A stretch of 64,000 bases of DNA from G963708325 sp963708325. GTDB lineage: Bacteria; Actinomycetota; Thermoleophilia; Solirubrobacterales; 70-9. Shown one piece after another: positions 55,683 through 64,000 of this stretch. Positions within the stretch are counted from its first letter, which is position 1. Each line of letters begins with the position of its first letter. The stretch covers positions 310,001 through 374,000 of the forward strand of contig OY970203.1 of assembly GCA_963708325.1 (NCBI GenBank), written 5' to 3'. The notes beneath the pieces were generated by a model, which was not told the DNA's origin, did no database searches, and saw only the letters and a program-made list of their open reading frames with translations. The position numbers were made by a program, and so were the translations under genes.

Positions 55683-56339
55683 TCAGCCCGACAGCGGCGG
55701 GCGGTCGATCTGCTCGCGCAGCGTGGCGACGGATTCGTGGACGGCGACCGCTCCCGCTCCGTGCAGCTCGTCAAAGCCGAATCCGCCGGTGAGCACGGCG
55801 ATTGCCGGAACGCCCGCCCTGGCGGCCGCGACCACGTCCCAGGTCGTGTCGCCCACCATCACGGCGGGCCCCCCGCCGGCCAGCCGAAGCGCCGCCCCGA
55901 CGAGGTCCGGCTCGGGCTTGGTCGCCTCGACGTCGGCCGCGGTGGTCCAGGCGTCGGCGAGGTCACGGGCGCCGAGCAGGTCGAGGTAGCTGTCCACCTC
56001 CTCGCTCTTGGCGGAGCTGGCGAGCACCACCGTGCGTTCGCGTCGCTTCAGGTCCTCGATCAGCTCGCGCGCACCGGCGATCACGCCCACCTCTCCGATC
56101 AGCTCGGCGTAGGCCTCCGCCTCGGACGCCCGGATCGCGTCCCCGCGCTCGCGCTCGACCTCGTCCCCGCAGAGCGCGGCGACGAGCTGGTCGCCGCCCA
56201 TGCCGATGTGACGGTGGATCCGCCAGAGCGCAGGATCAGCTCCATGGCGGACGAAGGCGCGCCGCCAGGCGATCGTGTGGTGGTAATTGGTGTCGACAAG
56301 CGTCCCGTCGACGTCCAGGATCACGGACGGACTCGCCAC
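55683..56339 (-). CDS. HAD family phosphatase
   Basis: 218 aa, GTG start. Motif I DVDGTLVDTNYHH, motif II LASSAKSEE, a Lys in EATKPEPD, and motif IV MVGDTTWDVVAA, all as in beta-phosphoglucomutase-like HAD phosphatases. It hydrolyses a small phosphate ester. It is divergent from the CoA-transferase gene. Confidence 0.88.
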   Translation of the reverse strand: MASPSVILDVDGTLVDTNYHHTIAWRRAFVRHGADPALWRIHRHIGMGGDQLVAALCGDEVERERGDAIRASEAEAYAELIGEVGVIAGARELIEDLKRRERTVVLASSAKSEEVDSYLDLLGARDLADAWTTAADVEATKPEPDLVGAALRLAGGGPAVMVGDTTWDVVAAARAGVPAIAVLTGGFGFDELHGAGAVAVHESVATLREQIDRPPLSG

Positions 56340-56437
56340 CGTGGCAGGCGTACCCGCAGCGGCCGCCGGGGAAACGGCCGGGCGGCGCGGGCCGGGGCCG
56401 CCCCACCGGTCGCCGCCGCCCGGTTAGGGTGCGTGCG

Positions 56438-57748
56438 ATGGCCACGCCGATCAGCCCCGAGCAGGCCGCCGCCAGGATCGAGAGCCGCGACACCGTCGGG
56501 ATCCCACTCGGCCCGGGGCAGCCGCCGGCGCTGATGGAGGCCCTGGGACGGCGCGACGACTGGGAGGAGCTGCGGGTCTACGGCGCCCTGCTGTCGGTCG
56601 GCACCGAGCTCTTCAACCACCCCAACGTCCATTACCTGTCCGGGTTCTTCGGCCCCTTCGAGCGGGCGCTGCGCGACGCGGGCGCGAACATCAGCTTCGC
56701 TCCGGCCGACTTCCGCCGCTTCGAGCCGCTGCTGGAGGAGCAGCGCCCGCGGGTGATGACCACGGCCGCCGCCCCTCCGGACGACGGCGGCTGGTGCAGC
56801 CTTTCGCTTCACGCCGGAGCGTCGGTCGGGGAGCTGGCGCGCGCCGCCGCCGACGACGAGCGCCTGCTCGTGGTCGAGGTCTCCGAGCGCTTCCCGCGCA
56901 CCGCCGGGCTGCCACCGGAGCACCGCCACGCGGTCCACGTCGATCAGATCGACCTGCTCGTGGAGTCGGACCGCGCGCCGTTGGCGATCCCGGACTCAGA
57001 GCCGACCGAGGTCGACCGCGCGATCGCCGAGAACGCGCGGCCCTTCATCCCCGAGGGGGCGACCCTGCAGACCGGAATCGGCGCCGTCCCCTCGACGATC
57101 GCCGGGCTGCTCGCCGGCGGCGACGGCGGGGACTACGGCGTTCACTCGGAGATGTTCACGACCGGCCTGATGCGCCTGCACCAGGCGGGCAAGGTGACCA
57201 ATCGCAAGGGCCAGTTCGATGGCGTCTCGGTGGCGACGTTCGCGGGCGGCACCGAGGAGCTCTACGAGTGGCTCGACGGAAACGACCAGGTCGTCTTCCT
57301 TCCGGTGGACGTCGTCAATTCGCCTGAGCTGATCGGCCGCAACCGGACGATGACGACGATCAACGGCGCGATCATGATCGACATCCAGGGCCAGGCCGTC
57401 GCCGACACGGTCAACGCGAGCCAGTACTCGGGCATCGGCGGACACGAGGACTTCATCGCCGGCCCCGCCCTCTCGCTGGAGCAGCGGGCGCTGCTGTGCC
57501 TGCCCTCGACCGTCACGGTCGGAGGCGAGCCGCTCTCGCGGATCGTCCCCTGGTTCGGCCCCGGCGCCGTGATCACCAGCCCCCGCCACCAGGTGGACGT
57601 GATCGTCACCGAGCACGGCGCCGCCGAGCTCCAGGGCAAGACCGTGCACCAGCGTGGCGAGGCGCTCGCCGCCGTCGCCCATCCCGACTTCCGCGACGAG
57701 CTGCTGGAAGCGGCCGAGCGCGCCTCCGGCGGTCGGGCGCCGTTCTAG
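56438..57748 (+). CDS. Acetyl-CoA hydrolase/transferase family protein (4-hydroxybutyrate CoA-transferase type)
   Basis: 436 aa, the full length of the class I-like CoA-transferase family. The catalytic Glu is in YGVHSEMFTTGLM (about 230), with QTGIGAVPSTIAGLL before it, and VNASQYSGIGGHEDFIAG and VIVTEHGAAELQGKT at the C-terminal half. It moves CoA between acetyl-CoA and a short carboxylate. A single gene with its own start and no operon partner. Confidence 0.88.
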   Translation: MATPISPEQAAARIESRDTVGIPLGPGQPPALMEALGRRDDWEELRVYGALLSVGTELFNHPNVHYLSGFFGPFERALRDAGANISFAPADFRRFEPLLEEQRPRVMTTAAAPPDDGGWCSLSLHAGASVGELARAAADDERLLVVEVSERFPRTAGLPPEHRHAVHVDQIDLLVESDRAPLAIPDSEPTEVDRAIAENARPFIPEGATLQTGIGAVPSTIAGLLAGGDGGDYGVHSEMFTTGLMRLHQAGKVTNRKGQFDGVSVATFAGGTEELYEWLDGNDQVVFLPVDVVNSPELIGRNRTMTTINGAIMIDIQGQAVADTVNASQYSGIGGHEDFIAGPALSLEQRALLCLPSTVTVGGEPLSRIVPWFGPGAVITSPRHQVDVIVTEHGAAELQGKTVHQRGEALAAVAHPDFRDELLEAAERASGGRAPF

Positions 57749-57764
57749 AAGCGCGTCCCTTCCG

Positions 57765-59399
57765 CTAGCCGCCCGGGCCGCCCTGGCGGAGCAGCGCCGA
57801 GATCAGGTTCTCGGTGAGGCGCACGAGGCGCGGGTCCGGTCGCCGCGGCGCGTCGGGCGACGCCTGTGGCACCGGCTCCAGCCCGAGCTGCCAGCCGAGC
57901 GTGCCGGTGGCGAAGACGATCGCCCCGGAGCGGGCCCGGTACAGGGTCGTGTCGGCGGACCCGCGACGGCCGAGGCTGGCGCAGGGCGCCGCCCCGGAAC
58001 CCACCCGCGTGACCGCCGGCCGGCTCTGGGCGGTGGTCGAGTTCAGCTCGTAGCCGACGATCCCGCGCACCCGAGACCGCGGCGTCAGGCTCGTGCCCCG
58101 ATAGAGCCAGGACGGCGCCAGCCGGCGGCCGGGGCGCCACGCGTAGTAGTGGTAGGTCGCCCTGCGCCCGGGCGGGACGCGCGGCGTGATGCATCCCTGG
58201 TAGGCGCCGCCGGTGAGCGAGGCGCCGCCGTCGGGGAACGTCGCGGGCTGCCCGCGGGGGTCGTGGCCCGAGTACTCCTTGTAGGCGATGATCCGGTGGT
58301 CGGGAGCCCCGGCCTCGCTGGAGGCGCGCGTGGCCGGCGCGAAGCGGACGCGCCAGGCCAGCGTGTCGGAGGAGAAGAAGGCGAGATTGGCGCCGGCGTC
58401 GCGGGCGCGCTCGAACGCGCGCGCCGCCCTCGCGGACCAGTACTCCGAGTGGCCGAGGTCGATCGCGAGGCGGCGCCCGCGCAGGCGCTTGCCATGCAGG
58501 TCCACGCCCGTGCTGGTCGTGTAGCTCACCGGGTAGCCCTCGCGCTCGAGGAAGCGCACCATCGCCACGTCGCCGCGCAGGAACTGCCCCACCCCGGTGG
58601 AGTCGTAGGGGCGGTCGTAGGAGACCTCGACCCCCTGCCGCACGCCCGTGGCGCCGGTCGTGTGGACGCCCGGGTAAAGGCTGTCGCCGCCGTAGCCGTT
58701 GTAGGCCTCGTACGTGGCGGTCGGGATCTGGGCGATCGCCGGGCCGGGGTCCCTGCTCTCGACCACGAAGATGCATTCGCGGGCGGCCCCGCGGTCGGTG
58801 TCGGCGCGGGCCACGTAGACGCCGCTCACCAGCGCCTCGGGCAGCTCGAAGCTGAGCGGCTCGCGCCAGCGGCACTCGGTCAGCCCGGTGAAGTCGTCGT
58901 GGCGGCAGCGGTGCTGCGAGATCGCCGGCAGCCGGCGGCTGATCGCCACCAGTCGCGCGCCGGCTCCGCCGTACCAGCCGATCCGGAAGATCCGCACCCG
59001 CACGCTGCGCGCCCCGGGCGCGTTCAGGTAGATCCGCTCCGTGTCCCCGGGAAAGGCGTCCTGGGAGGAGACGTACGCGTCGACCCGGCCCCGTCGCCGG
59101 AAGTCCGCCGGCAGCCTCCAGGCGCCGCTGCCGGCGTTGCCGTTCTCGTCGGCGATCGACGCCGGGCTTCCTTCGGTGTCGGCGAGCCAGCTCAGCGAGG
59201 CGGCTGGCCCGGGGGCGCCGCCCCCGGCGCCGAGCACGACGACGGGGACACCGACCGCCAGCGCGAGAGTCGTCAGCGCCGTCAGCCGGCGGCGCCGGAT
59301 CGTGCGCCGGCGCGCGGCAGCCCGCCGGCGGGCGATGCGCTCCGGCACCTGCCTGCGACCCGCGGTCCGCGGCGGGCTCCTGCTCCCCCGAGTGCTCAT
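57765..59399 (-). CDS. Membrane-anchored DMFase large-subunit-like protein
   Basis: 544 aa. An Arg-rich cytoplasmic start (RRRAAARRRTIRRRR) is followed by one membrane helix (LTALTTLALAVGVPVVVLG) and a large extracytoplasmic part. The C-terminal half matches the N,N-dimethylformamidase beta-subunit-like domain (YEAYNGYGGDSLYPG, VSYTTSTGVDLHGKRLRG, LGHSEYWSARAARAFERARDAGANLAFFSSDTLAWRVR). The domain has a glutamine-amidotransferase-like fold. Many such proteins in soil actinobacteria have no known substrate. Confidence 0.75.
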   Translation of the reverse strand: MSTRGSRSPPRTAGRRQVPERIARRRAAARRRTIRRRRLTALTTLALAVGVPVVVLGAGGGAPGPAASLSWLADTEGSPASIADENGNAGSGAWRLPADFRRRGRVDAYVSSQDAFPGDTERIYLNAPGARSVRVRIFRIGWYGGAGARLVAISRRLPAISQHRCRHDDFTGLTECRWREPLSFELPEALVSGVYVARADTDRGAARECIFVVESRDPGPAIAQIPTATYEAYNGYGGDSLYPGVHTTGATGVRQGVEVSYDRPYDSTGVGQFLRGDVAMVRFLEREGYPVSYTTSTGVDLHGKRLRGRRLAIDLGHSEYWSARAARAFERARDAGANLAFFSSDTLAWRVRFAPATRASSEAGAPDHRIIAYKEYSGHDPRGQPATFPDGGASLTGGAYQGCITPRVPPGRRATYHYYAWRPGRRLAPSWLYRGTSLTPRSRVRGIVGYELNSTTAQSRPAVTRVGSGAAPCASLGRRGSADTTLYRARSGAIVFATGTLGWQLGLEPVPQASPDAPRRPDPRLVRLTENLISALLRQGGPGG

Positions 59400-59419
59400 C
59401 CGCGTGTCAAGCTAGCGAC

Positions 59420-59731
59420 GTGAGCGATCCTCGCAGCAAACCGAACGGGCGGCGCTGGACCTTCCTCACCAACCACGCCGCCGTGCTGGTGTGCGTGGCG
59501 CAGGAGCCCAGCATCCGCCTCCGCGAGATTGCCGACCGCGTCGGGATCACCGAGCGGGCGGCCCAGCGGATCGTCGGCGAGCTGGTTCGCGAGGGCTACG
59601 TCGCCCGCGTCCGCGACGGCCGGCGCAACCAATACGCGATCCATCCTCACATGCCGATGCGCCGCAGCGAATTCGCCGACATCTCCGTCGGGGACCTGGT
59701 GGCCGCGGTCGGCAGCACCCGCCGAGCCTGA
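59420..59731 (+). CDS. Winged helix-turn-helix regulator, MarR-like
   Basis: 103 aa, GTG start. The DNA-binding segment LREIADRVGITERAAQRIVGELVREGYVARVRDGRRNQY (about 35-73) is a MarR/Lrp-type winged helix. No ligand domain. It is divergent from the DMFase-like gene. Target unknown. Confidence 0.8.
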   Translation: MSDPRSKPNGRRWTFLTNHAAVLVCVAQEPSIRLREIADRVGITERAAQRIVGELVREGYVARVRDGRRNQYAIHPHMPMRRSEFADISVGDLVAAVGSTRRA

Positions 59732-59832
59732 GCACGGCCGCCTTGCGTTCTCTTGGGTAGCGCTTTGGCCTGCGCTTGCTGTGCCCGCAGCACAATCGAA
59801 GTCCACCAATCGACGAAGAGGAACGAATTCCG

Positions 59833-60180
59833 ATGAGCAGCGTCCCAAACAACCAGAGCCCTGCCGGCGCGGCCCCGCCGCGAGCGCGCCGGCGCCTGCG
59901 GGCCAAGCTCGCCACGCTCGGGATCGTGGTGGCGCTCAGCGGCCTCGCCGGCGTCGCCCTGGCGACGAATCCGGGACGCCCCGGAACGCCGGTCGTGATC
60001 TCGCGCGGCGCGGCCACCGCGGGCGGGGCCCACGGTGCGACCAAGATGCTGGTGACCAACACCAGCGGCGCCCCGGTACCCCAGCCGCAGGGCCATCGGC
60101 ACCGGCACCGTCACGGCCACGTCTCGACGCGAACGAGCGCCGCGGCGGGCGGGCACGAGAACGAGGCCGAGCTGGACTGA
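59833..60180 (+). CDS. Small exported protein with His-rich tail
   Basis: 115 aa. An Arg-rich N-terminus precedes one hydrophobic segment (LATLGIVVALSGLAGVALATN, signal or anchor). The outside part carries PQPQGHRHRHRHGHVSTRTSA, a histidine cluster well suited to bind Zn, Cu or Ni. AGAGGAAC lies 11 nt before ATG 59833. I do not recognise a family. Confidence 0.6.
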   Translation: MSSVPNNQSPAGAAPPRARRRLRAKLATLGIVVALSGLAGVALATNPGRPGTPVVISRGAATAGGAHGATKMLVTNTSGAPVPQPQGHRHRHRHGHVSTRTSAAAGGHENEAELD

Positions 60181-60198
60181 GCCCAGCCCGGCCCTGGC

Positions 60199-61470
60199 TC
60201 AGAGGCCGGACGGGTGGCGGGCGATGAACCCGCCGGTCGAGGCCATGTCCGAGTGCCAGCGCGGCCCCGTGCCGCTGACGTCGCCCGACGTGTCCCAGCG
60301 CAGCCCGGCGATCACGGCCCAGGCGTGGCCGGAGTTCGCGTACACGGTGATCCAGCGCCCGGCGCCGGGAATGCCCCAGGTCTCCAGGCCGGTCGAGTCA
60401 AGCGGGCTCGACAGCAGGCCGCCGCCGTGGAGGGCGAAGCTGACCGAGCCCGAGCAGTCGTAGCCGGACGAGCTGAACGATCCGTGGCCGCCGCCCCAGA
60501 CGTAGGGGAGGTTGTCGATCTGGTTGGCCGCCGCGATCACCGACTTGACGACCGCGGGGGCGCCGGCGGGCGCGGCGGCGTCGCCGTTGGCGAGCAGCTG
60601 GGCGTGGTCCCCGGGGGCCAGCGGCGCCGGCTGCGCCGGCGCTGCGCCCGGAGACGGAGCGGGAGCGGAGGCCGCCGCGGCCTGGGCCTGCATCTGCGAG
60701 GTGATCGAGGCTAGGTTGTCCTGCAGTGCCTGCGCCTGGCCCTCGAGCGAGTCGAGCTGGTGCTGGCGGGCCGCCCGCGCCGCGCGCAGCTGAGACATGC
60801 GCCCGTCGAGCGTCGCCCGTGTGGCGTCGATCTGCTTCTTGCGGGCGGCCACCTCGTTGCGGGCCGCCCGGATCCGGTCGCGCGCCTCCCGCATCTGGGC
60901 GACAGCCTCGCGGACCTGGTTGCGAAGCTCGCGCACGCGGGCCACGACGCGCTCGCCGTAGCTCTGGAAGCTGTCGAGGTACTGGCTGTTGGCGACCACG
61001 TCGGCCCAGCTCGACGACTCCATCACGACGCTGAGGGTGTCCGGGCTGTCGGCCTTGTAGACCGCCACCAGCTCGCGGGCGAGCGCCGCCTTGGCGCGCT
61101 TGAGGTGCGCGCGCACGACCTGGAGGTGGCGACGCTCGGCCGCAACCTCGGCCCGGGCGCGGTCGAGCTCGGCCTGCTTGCGCTCCAGCTCGGCGCGGAT
61201 CGCGGCCGCCTGCTGGCGGGCCTGGGCCACCTGGCCGATCAGCGCATCGACCTGCCGGTTGCTCTCGGCGATCGTGGTCGCAAGGCTCGACTGGGCGTCC
61301 CTGACGTGCGAGAGCTGCGCCTTCTTGCCGTCGAACTTGCTCTGCAGGTCCGCGCCGGCGCGGTCGGTGCGCGCATAAAGCACCGTGAGGCACGCCAGCA
61401 AGAGCGCGAAGAAGAGCAGGATCCACCCGCGGACGTTCCTGCTGCGCGTGTCGGTAGGGCGTATGACCAT
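60199..61470 (-). CDS. NlpC/P60 peptidoglycan hydrolase with long coiled coil
   Basis: 423 aa. An N-terminal membrane segment (WILLFFALLLACLTVLYA) is followed by two coiled-coil arms (about residues 40-130 and 165-260), a Pro/Ala linker, and the NlpC/P60 domain with Cys in GYDCSGSVSFAL (about 340) and His in GHAWAVI (about 380). The layout matches RipA-like endopeptidases that cut peptidoglycan stem peptides during division and are regulated by the coiled coil. The third catalytic residue is not obvious. Confidence 0.87.
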   Translation of the reverse strand: MVIRPTDTRSRNVRGWILLFFALLLACLTVLYARTDRAGADLQSKFDGKKAQLSHVRDAQSSLATTIAESNRQVDALIGQVAQARQQAAAIRAELERKQAELDRARAEVAAERRHLQVVRAHLKRAKAALARELVAVYKADSPDTLSVVMESSSWADVVANSQYLDSFQSYGERVVARVRELRNQVREAVAQMREARDRIRAARNEVAARKKQIDATRATLDGRMSQLRAARAARQHQLDSLEGQAQALQDNLASITSQMQAQAAAASAPAPSPGAAPAQPAPLAPGDHAQLLANGDAAAPAGAPAVVKSVIAAANQIDNLPYVWGGGHGSFSSSGYDCSGSVSFALHGGGLLSSPLDSTGLETWGIPGAGRWITVYANSGHAWAVIAGLRWDTSGDVSGTGPRWHSDMASTGGFIARHPSGL

Positions 61471-61822
61471 CGGCCCTGCCGGATCCCCAAAGGCGAGGCC
61501 AGCAGGTCGCGCAGGCTAAACGATCCTTAACGGAACGTGAGCAGGTCGCCAATAACCTGGACGAAACCTTGCAAACCGGGCGGGGCCCCACCTTGGCGCC
61601 AGGCGTGGGGCGCGCGTGCCAAGGCGTCTTTGCGCAAGCTCAGCGTTCTCTCACAAACCCGCCGGCGAGATGATTGATTCCACGGCCGCGCGTGCCTGGG
61701 GACGCGCGTGGCCGAGCAGGTCGAGGACGCAGGGTGCGCGGCGTGCCAGAGGCACGCGAGCACCCGAGGACGAAGAGATGCGGCGCGCCACGCGCGGCAT
61801 CCGGGTGCGCGGGGTCGTGGAA
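61471..61822. other. Long untranslated region upstream of the NlpC/P60 gene
   Basis: 352 bp without a credible gene. It holds GC-rich inverted repeats, one at 61685-61713 (GGCCGCGCGT with ACGCGCGTGGCC, one mismatch) and further short stems near 61740-61760. I looked for the c-di-AMP (ydaO) riboswitch often found before cell-wall hydrolases in actinobacteria and did not find its conserved blocks. Promoter location is unclear. Confidence 0.45.
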
Positions 61823-62662
61823 TCAGCCATCCAGGCCGGCCGCGCCCAGGGTCGTGGCGTAGCCGACGGGATCGTCGAAGCAGCGCCCGGGCAGCACGCC
61901 CTGGAAGCGGATCGCCTCCGAAACGCGCGGCCATCCCCCCCGCTCGGCCAGCTCGTAGCTTCGGATCGCCTTCTCTATCCGCTCGTCGGTGTCGCCGAAG
62001 TCGTGGAAGCGCAGCAGGCTGAGCCGGGGAAAGTAGGCAAAGCGCACGATCGGCTTGAGCACGATCGCGGTCAGCACCGGGCAGTCGAACTTCGCCACCT
62101 CCTCTCGCACCTTCGGCCCCACGGTCCGCTCCTGCTCGAACAGCAGCGCGGTCTCGAACACCTTGGCGCGCTCCGGGCGCGACAGTCGCCGCCCGGCGCG
62201 GCGAGCGTTGTGGACGCGGCCGAGCGCGTCGAGGAGCTGCGGCGGCAGCACCCTGTCCGCCCCGGCCGCCTCGCCGAAGCGCTTGCTGAAGACGTAGTTG
62301 GTGTAGGTGTCGATGAAGACGGATCGGTTCGCCTCCTTGAACCCCTGCGAGAACACGAACAGCATGTAGGCGCGCCGCGCCCGCTCCTCGCGGTCGTAGA
62401 AGTAGCGGTAGGTGATCATGCGGCTGACCGCGCCGCGCCGCTCGTAGAAGGCGTACGCCCACAGCGCCCCGTGCAGCGCCACCTCCGGAAAGGCGTGGTT
62501 GCCGCCCGAGTCGACGAAGATCGCGTGCAGGAGCGCGACGCGCTGCGGCATGTCCCCCGGGCCACCGGCGAGCCGCGTCGCCTCGTCGCGGATGCGCCGG
62601 TGGGCGACCACGACGTCCTCGGCGGCGACAGCTTCCGCCGGGTCACCAACCCTCTCGTCCAC
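61823..62662 (-). CDS. Hypothetical helical protein
   Basis: 279 aa, GTG start. Rich in aromatic and charged helices (LHAIFVDSGGNHAFPEVALHG, YRYFYDREERARRAYMLFVF, EANRSVFIDTYTNYVFSKRFG). No signal or clear membrane helix. I do not recognise the family. Neighbours: an SDR gene read divergently 104 bp away. Confidence 0.65.
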   Translation of the reverse strand: MDERVGDPAEAVAAEDVVVAHRRIRDEATRLAGGPGDMPQRVALLHAIFVDSGGNHAFPEVALHGALWAYAFYERRGAVSRMITYRYFYDREERARRAYMLFVFSQGFKEANRSVFIDTYTNYVFSKRFGEAAGADRVLPPQLLDALGRVHNARRAGRRLSRPERAKVFETALLFEQERTVGPKVREEVAKFDCPVLTAIVLKPIVRFAYFPRLSLLRFHDFGDTDERIEKAIRSYELAERGGWPRVSEAIRFQGVLPGRCFDDPVGYATTLGAAGLDG

Positions 62663-62766
62663 GCCACGATTCTGCCACGGTCGGCCGCTCCACCGTCGCT
62701 GAGTAGGGTGTCGCCGATGGGCTCCATGTGGACGCGCCGGTTCCCGAACCCCAAGGCCCGCGTCGA

Positions 62767-63558
62767 ATGAGCGAGGCGACGCCGGCGAATCGACGGCACG
62801 CCGCTGAAAGATTCCTTCGCCTCGACGGACGCCTGGCGATCGTCACCGGGGCGGCGAGGGGGATCGGGCTCGCGGTCGCCGGGCGCTTCGCGGCGGCGGG
62901 GGCGACCGTGGCGATCTGGGACAGCGACTCGGAGGAGGGTGAGCGGGCGGCGTCGCGACTCCGGGAGGCGGGTGGCGATGTGCGCGCCTTCGAGGTGGAC
63001 GTGACCGACACGGCGGCGATCGCCACCGGCCTCGAGGGCTGCGTCGAGCCGGGCCGGACGGTCGACGTGCTCGTGAACAACGCCGGGGTGGCGGGCCGCT
63101 CGGCGCCGATCACCGAGCTCACGGACGCCGATTGGGACGAGGTCGTCACCACCGACCTGACCAGCGTCTTCTACTGCTGCCGGGCGGTGCTGCCGGCGAT
63201 CAGCGGCGGCGGCCGCGGCGCGATCGTCAACGTCGCTTCGGTCACGGGCAAGGAGGGAAATCCCGGCCAGGTGCCCTACTCCGTGGCCAAGGCGGGGGTC
63301 GTGGCGCTGACCAAGGCGCTGGCCCGGGAGGTGGCTCCGGCCGTCCGGGTCAACTGCGTCGCCCCGGCGCTGACGCGGACCCGAATCGTGGACGACCTGC
63401 CGCAGAAGGTGATCGACTACGCGCTCCGGCGCATCCCGCTGGGCCGGATGGGGACGCCGGACGAGGTGGCGGCTGTCGTCCACTTCCTCGCATCCGACGA
63501 GGCCAGCTTCGTCACCGGGCAGTGCTACGACGTGAGCGGCGGTCGCAGCACCTACTGA
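62767..63558 (+). CDS. Short-chain dehydrogenase/reductase
   Basis: 263 aa, a classical SDR: VTGAARGIGLAVAGRF, LVNNAGVAGRS, catalytic Ser in VNVASVTGKEG and YSVAKAGVVALTKALAREV (YxxxK), with a C-terminal VTGQCYDVSGGRS. NAD(P)-dependent oxidation or reduction of an unknown alcohol or ketone. Confidence 0.92.
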   Translation: MSEATPANRRHAAERFLRLDGRLAIVTGAARGIGLAVAGRFAAAGATVAIWDSDSEEGERAASRLREAGGDVRAFEVDVTDTAAIATGLEGCVEPGRTVDVLVNNAGVAGRSAPITELTDADWDEVVTTDLTSVFYCCRAVLPAISGGGRGAIVNVASVTGKEGNPGQVPYSVAKAGVVALTKALAREVAPAVRVNCVAPALTRTRIVDDLPQKVIDYALRRIPLGRMGTPDEVAAVVHFLASDEASFVTGQCYDVSGGRSTY

Positions 63559-63593
63559 CGGTCGAGACCGATGCAGCGACGGCACCGGTTCGG

Positions 63594-64000
63594 ATGATCT
63601 ACATCTGGGTGAGGCGAACAATCGACTGGTACGACGAGCGCGCGGTTCGCGACCAGCTCGATCCCCGCCTGAGGCCGCGGGTGGATCTGTGGAACGAGAC
63701 CTTCGCCATCCCCTTCCACGCCTTCCGGCAAAGGCTGCGGGAGATCGCCGAGGCGAGCCACTCGCGGGTCGAGGGCGCCGTTTGCGCCGCCTGGGAGGAG
63801 ATCCCCGACGGCGCCCTGGTCGCTCCGGTCGACGACGACGACTGGTTCTCGCCCGACCTCGCCGCCGTGCTGGAGCGGGAGCGCGAGGAGGGTGTCGCCG
63901 GCTACCGGTGGACGCGCACCTTCTTCGAGGTCCCGATCGACTTCCGCCACAGGCTCGGGGTGATCCGCCGTCGGCTGATGCCGCGAACGCGGCCGCGCTT
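63594..64000 (+). CDS. Unidentified protein, N-terminal part (cut by window edge)
   Basis: About 135 residues from ATG 63594 to the window end, open throughout. It contains YDERAVRDQLDPRLRPRVDLW, then APVDDDDWFSPDL (about 80-93) and GYRWTRTFFEVP. The DDDD cluster before a hydrophobic residue resembles the metal-binding DxD region of some glycosyltransferases, but this is only a suggestion. It starts 35 bp after the SDR stop and may be co-transcribed. Confidence 0.6.
   Translation, partial: MIYIWVRRTIDWYDERAVRDQLDPRLRPRVDLWNETFAIPFHAFRQRLREIAEASHSRVEGAVCAAWEEIPDGALVAPVDDDDWFSPDLAAVLEREREEGVAGYRWTRTFFEVPIDFRHRLGVIRRRLMPRTRPR

Noticed and set aside
61471..61822. c-di-AMP (ydaO) riboswitch before the NlpC/P60 gene
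   Set aside because: The conserved ydaO blocks are absent; only GC-rich stems are present.

Overview
The window is about 70% G+C. It is densely packed with genes, many joined by ATGA or GTGA stop/start overlaps. Gene content points to a high-GC actinobacterium, most likely of the class Thermoleophilia (Solirubrobacterales-like): an actinobacterial bcc-type quinol:cytochrome c reductase encoded with a heme-copper oxidase, degenerate calcium-repeat secreted proteins, and general-stress promoters of the sigmaB/sigmaF type. This placement is an inference from gene content, not a phylogeny.

Layout. (1) 1-9.5 kb, minus strand: a cobalamin riboswitch heads a tightly coupled operon of two secreted DUF4430 (transcobalamin beta-domain-like) proteins, an ECF transporter T subunit, a double ATPase, and an S subunit fused to an alpha/alpha-toroid (prenyltransferase/squalene-cyclase-like) domain. 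This looks like a bacterial 'split transcobalamin' vitamin B12 importer. A GMC oxidoreductase/nitroreductase/glpD operon follows it. (2) 9.5-18.3 kb: small membrane and stress genes, then a divergent pair of sigmaB-type promoters. One drives a pyruvate-oxidase-like/enolase-superfamily/FAD-FeS dehydrogenase operon and the other an SDR. (3) 18.4-24.7 kb: an aerobic respiration operon, ctaC-ctaD-(small membrane gene)-ctaG-qcrC-qcrA-qcrB. The oxidase subunit I lacks the usual D- and K-channel residues. (4) 24.8-36.7 kb: GH15 glycosidase, secreted and membrane proteins of unknown role, a cyclic-nucleotide-binding protein, a P1B-type ATPase, DegV, and a TetR divergon with a perfect operator. (5) 36.7-42.7 kb: tRNA-Glu and tRNA-Leu, then a compact RiPP locus. 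It has four tandem paralogous precursor peptides, a radical SAM maturase with a fused PqqD-like domain, a stand-alone PqqD, an HPr-kinase-like protein, a GT-B glycosyltransferase and an NTP_transf_5 nucleotidyltransferase. (6) 42.7-48 kb: an acetone-carboxylase-like pair in which the alpha and gamma subunits are fused. (7) 48-64 kb: PLP enzyme, metallophosphoesterase, polysaccharide deacetylase, DMT permease, a three-domain epimerase/glycosyltransferase/deacetylase-like fusion behind a DegT aminotransferase, CoA-transferase, DMFase-like secreted protein, NlpC/P60 hydrolase and SDR.

The two systems most worth attention are the RiPP locus and the transcobalamin-like B12 import operon. In the RiPP locus the precursors carry a lasso-type YxxPx(V/L) leader motif and an invariant TAAGxSxxD core, yet no lasso cyclase or protease is present. 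No insertion sequence, CRISPR array or rRNA gene was seen.
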